Below, in pieces: positions 55,925 to 64,000 of a stretch of 64,000 nucleotides of DNA. The position numbers and the translations under genes were made by a program. Location: the NCBI GenBank assembly GCA_933228675.1, contig OW121743.1:54562903-54626902 (forward strand), given 5' to 3'. A model generated the notes under the pieces. That model saw only the letters and a list, made by a program, of their open reading frames with translations. It did no database searches and was not told the DNA's origin. Source of the DNA: Stomorhina lunata (Eukaryota > Arthropoda > Insecta > Diptera > Rhiniidae). Each line of letters opens with the position of its first letter. The first letter of the stretch is position 1.

Positions 55925-58790
55925 TTTTGAATAAAATTTTTATAGAAAAATTTGTCGTTACAAAATTTTTATAGAAAAATTTTCGTTACAAAATTTTTTA
56001 AAAAAAATTTTCGGTATAACATTTTTTTAGAAAATTTTCGTTACAAAATTTAAAAAAAAAAATTTCAGTATAACATTTTTTTAGAAAAATTTTCGGTATA
56101 AAATGTTTATAAAAAAATTTTGGGTATAAAATTTTTATAAAAAAATTTTCGGTATAAAATTTTTATACAAAAATTTTCGTTATAAAATTTTTATAGAAAA
56201 ATTTTCGTTATAAAATTTTTATAGAAAAATTTTCGGTATAAAATTTTATTAGAAAATTTTTCGGTATAAAATTTTTATGGAAAAATTTTCGGTATAAAAT
56301 TTTCATAGAAAAATTTTCGGTATAAAATTTTTATAGAAAAATTTTCGGTATAAAATTTTTATAGAAAAATTTTCAGTATAAAATTTTTATAGAAAAATTT
56401 TCGTTATAAAATTTTTATCGAAAAATTTTTTGAATAAAATTTTTATAGAAAAATTTTTGGTATGAAATTTTTATAAAAAAAATTTTTGGTATGAAATTTT
56501 TATAGAAAAATTGTATGTATAATATTTTTATAGAAACATTTTCGATGTAGAATTTTTAGAAAAAATGTTCATTATAAAAATTTTATATAAAAATTTTCGT
56601 TATAAAAAATGTATAAAAAAATTTCTGCGTAAAATTTTTGTAGAAAAATTTTCGGTATAAAAATTTTATAGAAAAATTTTCGTTACAAAATTTTGATAGA
56701 AATATTTTTGGTATAAAATTTTTATAGAAAAATTTTTATAGAAAAATTTTCGTTATAAATAAAATTTTTAAAAAAAATGTTGGTTATAATATTTTTATAG
56801 AAAAATTTTGAATATACAATTTTTATAGGAAAATTTTGAATATAAAATTTTTATAGGAAAATTTTGGATATAAAATTTTTATACAAAAATTTTCCTTACA
56901 AAATTTTTATAGAAAAATTTTCGTTACAAAGTTTTGATAGAAAAATTTTTGGAATAAAATTTTTGTAGAAAAATTTTTGGAATAAAATTTTTTTAGAAAA
57001 ATTTTCGTTATAAAATTTTTATAGAAAAATGTTCGTTTTAAAATTTTTATAGAAAAATTTTCGTTATTAAATATTTACAGAAAAATTTTATATATAAAAT
57101 TTTAGGAATAACATTTTTATAGAAACATTTTCAATGTAGAATTTTTAGAAAAAAATGTTCTTTATAAAATTTATATATAAAAATTTTCGTTTTATATAAA
57201 AATTTTATAGAAACATGTTCATTATAAAAATTTTATAAAACATTTTCCTTACAAAATTTTTATGGAAAAAGTTTCGTTATAAAATATTTATAGAAAAATT
57301 TTCGGTATAAAATTTTTTTCAAAAAATTTTCGGTATAAAATTTTTTTACAAAAATTTTCGGTATAAAATTATTTTAGAAAAATTTTTGTTATCAAATTTT
57401 TATAGAAAAATTTTCGTTCTAAAATTTTTATAGAAAAATCTTCGTTATAAAATTTTTATAGAAAAATTTTTGGTATAAAATTTTTATAGAAAATTTTTCG
57501 GTAAAAAATTTTTATAGAAAAATTTTCGGTATAAAATTTTTATAGCAAAATTTTCGGTATAAAATTTTTATAGAAAAATTTTCGGTATAAAATTTTTATA
57601 GAAAAATTTTCGGTATAAAATTTTTATAGAAAAATTTTCGGTATAAAATTTTTATCGAAAACGTTTCGGTATAAACTTTTTATACAAAAATTTTATCGAA
57701 AAATTTTTGTTATAAAATTTTTATAGAAAAAAATTTGTTAAAAAATTTTTAAAGAAAAATTTTCGTTAAAAAATTTTTATAGAAAAATTTTCTTTTTAAA
57801 ATTTTTGTAGAAAAAATTTCTTTATAAAATTATTGTAGAAAAATTTTCGGTGTAAAATTTTATAGAAAAATCTTCGTTATAAAATTTTTATAGAAAAATT
57901 TTCGTCATAAAATTTTTATAGACAAATTTTCGTAATAAAATTTTTATAGAAAAATTTTTTATAAAAAGAATTTTTATAGAAATTTTTTTTTATAAGATTT
58001 TGATAGAAAATTTTTCCTTATAAAATGTGTACAGACAAGTTTTCATTATAAAATTTGTATAGAAAAATCTTCGTTATAAATTTGTATAGAAAAATCTTCG
58101 TTTTAAATTTTTATAGAAAACATTCGCCCTAAAATTTTAATAGAAAAATTTTCGTTATAAACATTTTTTAGAAAAATTTTCGTTATAAAATTTCGTTATA
58201 AAATTTAAAAAAAAAATGTTCGTTCTAAAATGTTTTTAAAAAAATGTTCGTTATAAAATTTTTTTTAGAAAAATTTTCCTTACAAAAATTTTTTTTAGCA
58301 AAATTTTCGGTTTAAAATTTTTTTAGAAAAATGTTTCTTCTAAAATATTTATAGAAAAATTGTCGTTAAAAAATTTTTATGGAAAAATTTTTGTCATAAA
58401 ATTTTTATAAAAAAGTTTTTGGTATAAATTTTTTACAATTTGTGTACAAAAATTTTCGTTACATAATTTTTCGGAAAAATTTTAGTTACAAAAATTTTTA
58501 TAGAAAAATTCTCGTTATAAAGTTTTTATAGAAAAATTTTCGGTAAAAAAATTTTTATAGAAAAATTGTGGTTATAAAATTTTAATGGAAAAATTTTCGA
58601 TATAAAATTTTTATAAAAAAATCTTCGTTATAAAATTTTTATATAAACAATTTCGTTATAAAATTTTTTAAGAAAACTTTTAGTTATAACATTTTTACAA
58701 TATATATATTTTTTTTTTTTTTTTTTTTATAGAGAAATTTTCGTTATAAAATTTTATATATTTTTTTTTTTTATTAGAAAATTTTTCACT
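55925..58790. repeat. AT-palindromic minisatellite array A7a
   Basis: The unit is ATAAAATTTTTATAGAAAA then ATTTTCGTT or ATTTTCGGT (28 bp). This is the reverse complement of the A5/A6 unit, so the array family lies in opposite orientation on this side of the gene. It ends at poly-T runs near 58700-58770. Confidence 0.93.
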
Positions 58791-60050
58791 ATCAAAAAAT
58801 TTTCTATAGAAAAATTTTCTATACAAAAATTTTTGTATAGAAAATTTTTCATTATCAAAAATTTTTCTATAGAAAATTTTTCATTATCAAAAATTTTTCT
58901 ATAGAAAATTTTTCATTAACAAAAATTTTTCTATAGGAAACTTTTCATTATCAAAAATTTTTCTATAGAAAATAATTCACTGTCAAAAATTTTTCTATAG
59001 AAAATTTTTCATTATCAAAAATTTTTCTATTGAAAATTCTTCACTATCAAACATTTTTCTATAGACAATTTTTCATTATTAAAAATGTTTCTATAGAAAA
59101 TTTTTCATTATGAAAAATTTTTCATTATCAAAAATTTTTCTTTAGAAAATTTTTCATTGTCAAAAATTTTTCTATAGAAAATTTTTCATTATCAAAAATT
59201 TTTCATTATCAAAAATGTTTCTATAGAAAATTTTTCATTATGAAAAATTTTTCATTATCAAAAATTTTTCTTTAGAAAATTTTTCATTGTCAAAAATTTT
59301 TCTATAGAAAATTTTTCATTATCAAAAATTTTTCATTATCAAAAATGTTTCTATAGAAAATTTTTCATTATCAAAAATTTTTCTATAGAAAATAATTCAT
59401 GATCAAAAATTTTTCTACAGAAAATTTTTCATTATCAAAAATTTTTCTATTGAAAATTCTTCACTATCAAAAATTTTTCTATAGGAAATTTTTCATTATC
59501 AAACATTTTTTGATAGAAAATTTTTCATTATCAAAAATTTTTCTATTGAAAATTTTTCATTATCAAAAATTTTTCTATTGAAAATTTTTCAATTGAAAAT
59601 TTTTCAATTGAAAATTTTTCATTATCAAAAATTTTTCTATAGAAAGTTTTTTATTATCAAAAATTTTTCTATAGAAAATTTTTCATTATCAAAAATGTTT
59701 CTATAGAAAATTTTTTATTATCAAAAGTTTTTCTATAGAAAAGTTTTCACCAACAAAAATTTTTCTATAGAAAATTTTTCACTATCAAAAATTTGTCTCT
59801 ATCAAAAAATGTTTCTATAGTAAATGTTTCACTATGTATAGAAAATTTTTATATAGAAAATTTTTCTATAACAAAAATTTTAATATAGAAAACTTTTAAT
59901 TTTTCTCTGGAAATTTTTTTCTAACAAATATTTTACTATAAAATTTTTCTATGAGAAATTTTTCTATGAGAAATTTTTATATGAATAATTTTTCTATGAA
60001 AAATTTTTCAATATAAATTTTTTCTATAAAAATTTTTCATAGAAAATTAT
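58791..60050. repeat. AT-palindromic minisatellite array A7b
   Basis: The unit changes abruptly to CATTATCAAAAATTTTTC then TATAGAAAATTTTT (32 bp). A compound variant (CATTATGAAAAATTTTTCAT) recurs near 59110 and 59235, a local duplication of about 125 bp. The right end decays to ATGAGAAATTTTTC units. Confidence 0.92.
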
Positions 60051-60800
60051 TGTTCATTGGCAAGACTGTTATTTGCTTAATGATCGAAGCGTACAAAAAA
60101 CTGGTGCATATAAATGTTTGCATTTCGTAAATTTGCGGAAAAAAAATTTGCACAAAGAAAAAAAACTTGGCTCTGAAATAGTTTATTGATAATGGCCATT
60201 TATAATTATGTACATACATAATACGAGTACGAATTACTCGTACTAATGTATTACTTCATATTTGCAACATTTAAATCCATTTCTGTACTTTCTTCAATAA
60301 ATATGTAACTGTTTTTGTTGTGATTGTTGCTTTTCTATTGTATTATCTATCGTAAAAGTATGACATTTCATCACAATAAAATTCAATAATTCAACAATTT
60401 AACAAGTGACAATCGCCAAGTAAATGATGATCAGATGGTAAAACATTTAATCGTATCGTGTAGGTGTTTTTTAATTGTTTAATTTGAAAGATTGTGAAAT
60501 TTTTGTTCAAAAAAAACTATGTATTTGCTTTTATTATGCATTTGAAAAGTGACAATGACGTTGAATGTTTTTCATATGCTTTCAAACGCCAAATGGAGGT
60601 ATTTCATTTTTATTTTAGTTTTTTTTTTTTTTAATTTATATATTTTTCTTTTTGGCATTATTCAAATGAAGTAATTAATTTTATTTGCTATTAAGTACAT
60701 AACAAGATAAAAATACTTAAACTATTATAAATTTATCCCAAAGAAAAATTTCCAACAATACAAATTTTTATGAAAAATTACTAGTAGCAAAAATATTCAT
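60051..60800. other. AT-rich non-coding DNA
   Basis: No gene or RNA could be supported. A short imperfect inverted pair, ATACGAGTACGAATTACTCG then TACT, lies at about 60220-60243. Confidence 0.45.
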
Positions 60801-60804
60801 AAAA

Positions 60805-61045
60805 ATAAAACTAATAAAAAAATGTTACTTAAGTGTTTTGCACTAGGATTTTAAGTAATTACAATTATGTGTTATATAATTAATAGTATTTTTTATATAA
60901 AATCAAAAAACCTATCCACAAAGCGTTTCAATGGTTGGTTAGGCCATTTTCATCAGCAAGACAACCAGAATTCTGGACATATCAAGAAAGCACGCATTAT
61001 ATCAAATTTCGAAACAAAGTAAATACGAATTATAGTGTTTACACA
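60805..61045 (-). mobile_element. Dispersed element N, copy 5
   Basis: Reverse-oriented N copy with core ATGGTTGGTTAGGCCATTTT at 60931-60950, GTTTTGCACTAGGATTTTAA at one end and GTAAATACGAATTATAGTG at the other. It lies between arrays A7 and A8. Confidence 0.65.
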
Positions 61046-61183
61046 AAATATAATTTTTCAGTTAAAACTTTACTTAAAAATTTTCTTATACAAAAATAGA
61101 AATTTAAAAATTAAAAAAATTTTGAATTTGTATTTTCTTGTAAAGAATTTTAGAATAGACATTTTTCTTATACAAAATTTCAA

Positions 61184-61206
61184 ATATATATATATATATC
61201 TATATA

Positions 61207-61303
<97 letters not shown>
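61184..61303. repeat. Long (TA)n microsatellite
   Basis: About 120 bp of TA dinucleotides with two TC interruptions near the start. It precedes array A8. Open frames through it read as Tyr-Ile repeats and are artefacts. Confidence 0.95.
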
Positions 61304-61305
<2 letters not shown>

Positions 61306-61309
61306 AATC

Positions 61310-64000
61310 TTATTGAGAACTTAACGTTTTTCTTATAAAAAAATAGTCAATTGATATTTTTCTTATTAACAATTTTCGATAGATTAAATTTCTGGTACAA
61401 ATTTTTCATCTTAAATTTTTCTTAAGGAAAATTTTCTTTCAAAATTGTTCGTATAAAATTTTAACAAAACTGTTCCTTAAAATATATTTTTCTTGAAACT
61501 TTACAAAAAATTTTCCATGAAAATTTTTTTTATAAGAAATTTTTTGACAAAACTTCTTTTATAGAAAATTTTCTGTCGAAATTTTCCTTATATAAAATTT
61601 TGGCTCAATTTCTGTTTCATAAAATTCTCAGTCGAAATTATTAAAGGAAATTTTTCTACAATTTACTTTTTAAAGGAAATTTTTCAAAAATTTTCTTTTT
61701 ATACGAAATTTTTCAAAAATCTTCTTTTTATAGGAAATTTTTTCAAAAATTTACTTTTTATAGGAATTTTTGTCGAAAATCTACTTTTTGTCGAAAATTT
61801 ACTTTTTATAGGTATTTTTGTCGAAAATTTACTTTTTATAGGCAATTTTTCAAAAATTTACTTTTTATAAGAAATTTTTCAAAAATTTACTTTTTATAGC
61901 AAATTTTTCAAAAATTTACTTTTTATAGGAAATTTTTAAAAAATTTACTTTTTATAGGAATTTTTGTCGAAAATTTACTTTTTATAGGAATTTTTGTCGA
62001 AAATTTACTTTTTATAGGAAATTTTTCAAAAATTTACTTTTTATAGGATATTTTTCAAAAATTTACTTTTTATAGGAAATTTTTCAAAAATTTACTTTTT
62101 ATAGGAAATTTTTCAAAAATTTACTTTTTATAGGAAATTTTTCAAAAATTTACTTTTTATAGGAATTTTTGTCAAAAATTTACTTTTTATAGAAATTTTT
62201 GTCGAAAATTTACTTTTTATAGGAAATTTTTCAAAAATTTACTTTTTATAGGAATTTTTGTCGAAAATTTACTTTTTATAGGAATTTTTGTCGAAAATTT
62301 ACTTTTTATAGGAATTTTTGTCGAAAATTTACTTTTTATAAGAATTTCTGTCGAAAATTTACTTTTATAGGAATTTTTTTCAAAAATTTACTTTTTGTAG
62401 GAAATTTTTAAAAAATTTACTTTTTATAGGAATTTTTGTCGAAAATTTACTTTTGATAGGAAATTTTTCAAAAATTTACTTTTTAAAGGAAATTTTTCAA
62501 AAATTTACTTCTTATAGGAATTTTTGTTTAAAATTTACTTTTTATAGGAAATTTTTCAAAAATTTACGTTTTATAGGAAATTTTTCAAAAATTTACTTTT
62601 TAATAGAAAATTTTTCAAAAATTTACTTTTTATAGGAAATTTTTCAAAAATTTACTTTTTATAGGAAATTTTTCAAAAATTTACTTTTTATAGGAAATTT
62701 TTCAAAAATTTACTTTTTATAGGAAATTTTTCAAAAATTTACTTTTTATAGGAAATTTTTCAAAAATTTACTTTTTATAGGAAATTTTTCAAAAATTTAC
62801 TTTTTATAGGAATTTTTGTCAAAAATTTACTTTTTATAGGAATTTTTGTCAAAAATTTACTTTTTATAGAAATTTTTGTCGAAAATTTACTTTTTATAGG
62901 AAATTTTTCAAAAATTTACTTTTTATAGGAATTTTTGTCGAAAATTTACTTTTTATAGGAAATTTTTCAAAAATTTACTTTTTATAGGGAATTTTTCAAA
63001 AATTTACTTTTTATAGGAATTTTTGTCGAAAATTTACTTTTTATAGGAATTTTTGTCGAAAATTTACTTTTTATAGGAATTTTTGTCGAAAATTTACTTT
63101 TTGTAGGAAGTTTTTCAAAAATTTACTTTTTATAGGAATTTTTGTCGAAAATTTACTTTTTATAGGAATTTTTGTCGAAAATTTACTTTTTGTAGAAAAT
63201 TTTTCAAAAATTTACTTTTTATAGGAAATTTTTCAAAAATTTACTTTTTATAGGGAATTTTTCAAAAATTTACTTTTTATAGGAATTTTTGTCAAAAATT
63301 TACTTTTTATAGGAATTTTTGTCGAAAATTTACTTTTTGTAGGAAGTTTTTCCAAAATTTACTTTTTATAGGAATTTTTGTCGAAAATTTACTTTTTGTA
63401 GAAAATTTTTCAAAAATTTACTTTTTATAGGAAATTTTTCAAAAATTTACTTTTTATAGGGAATTTTTCAAAAATTTACTTTTTATAGGAATTTTTGTCA
63501 AAAATTTACTTTTTATAGGAATTTTTGTCGAAAATTTACTTTTTGTAGGAAGTTTTTCAAAAATTTACTTTTTATAGGAATATTTGTCGAAAATTTACTT
63601 TTCGTAGGAATTTTTGTGGAAAATTTACTTTTTATAAGAATTTCTGTCGAAAATTTACTTTTATAGGAATTTTTTTCAAAAATTTACTTTTTGTAGGAAA
63701 TTTTTCAAAAATTTACTTTTTATAGGAATTTTTGTCGAAAATTTACTTTTTATAGGAAATTTTTCAAAAATTTACTTTTTAAAGGAAATTTTTCAAAAAT
63801 TTACTTCTTATAGGAATTTTTGTTTAAAATTTACTTTTTATAGGAAATTTTTCAAAAATTTACGTTTTATAGGAAATTTTTCAAAAATTTACTTTTTAAT
63901 AGAAAATTTTTCAAAAATTTACTTTTTATAGGAAATTTTTCAAAAATTTACTTTTTATAGGAAATTTTTCAAAAATTTACTTTTTATAGGAAATTTTTCA
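61310..64000. repeat. AT minisatellite array A8, continues beyond the window
   Basis: The unit is ACTTTTTATAGGAAATTTT then TCAAAAATTT (29 bp), alternating with a second type carrying GGAATTTTTGTCGAAAATTT. A block marker (ATAAGAATTTCTGTCGAAAA followed by a short TTACTTTTATAGG unit) occurs at about 62339 and again 1296 bp later. The same run of variants follows both copies, so a ~1.3-kb block is duplicated in tandem. The window ends inside the array. Confidence 0.94.

Noticed and set aside
1..64000. A new multi-gene defence or metabolic system
   Set aside because: There is just one supported cellular gene plus transposon genes; nothing resembles an operon or linked enzyme set.

Overview
The window looks like non-coding and accessory DNA from a higher fly (Diptera, probably a muscoid or calliphorid). 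The evidence is very high A+T, a 59-base intron with fly-type splice sites, a DD41D mariner of the kind known from flies, an R1-clade retrotransposon, a tRNA-derived SINE-like element and several small inverted-repeat elements. The species call is an inference; nothing in the sequence names it. Only one cellular gene can be supported.

Layout. 1-1.1 kb: a dispersed-repeat fragment, a (TA)n tract and a degenerate minisatellite rich in TGASTCA. 1.4-10.9 kb: two arrays of AT-palindromic minisatellites (A1, A2). 11.8-21.8 kb: a 12-bp satellite (AGACATAGACTA), about 5.7 kb in one orientation and 0.8 kb in the other. Its main block is split by a 5'-truncated R1-clade non-LTR retrotransposon with a 40-base poly(A) and a 17-bp target-site duplication. 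23.9-26.6 kb: array A3. 26.7-36.9 kb: a patchwork of mobile-element remains, namely a mariner with two frameshifts, a pair of 0.3-kb direct repeats, a SINE candidate, a piggyBac-like MITE, and MITE families M and N, including a nested insertion and a near-palindromic pair. 37.7-45.4 kb: arrays A4 and A5. 45.9-48.2 kb: the last two coding exons of a minus-strand gene for a Gln/His-rich, probably secreted protein. 48.2-54.6 kb: its probable first intron, holding array A6, palindrome-rich degenerate repeats and two clusters of a 132-bp repeat. 54.6 kb: a tentative first coding exon. 55.9-64 kb: arrays A7 and A8, the last running off the window.

Roughly half of the 64 kb is tandem repeat. The AT arrays differ in unit length (26 to 32 bp) but share one design: alternating A-run/T-run blocks joined by CTATA-type linkers, often the perfect palindrome TTTCTATAGAAA. 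Long open frames inside the 12-bp satellite are artefacts of a unit divisible by three with no stop codons in several frames.

I found no evidence of a new enzymatic or defence system. The parts most worth a second look are the shared design and distribution of the AT arrays, the satellite and its retrotransposon insertion, and the nested small-element families.
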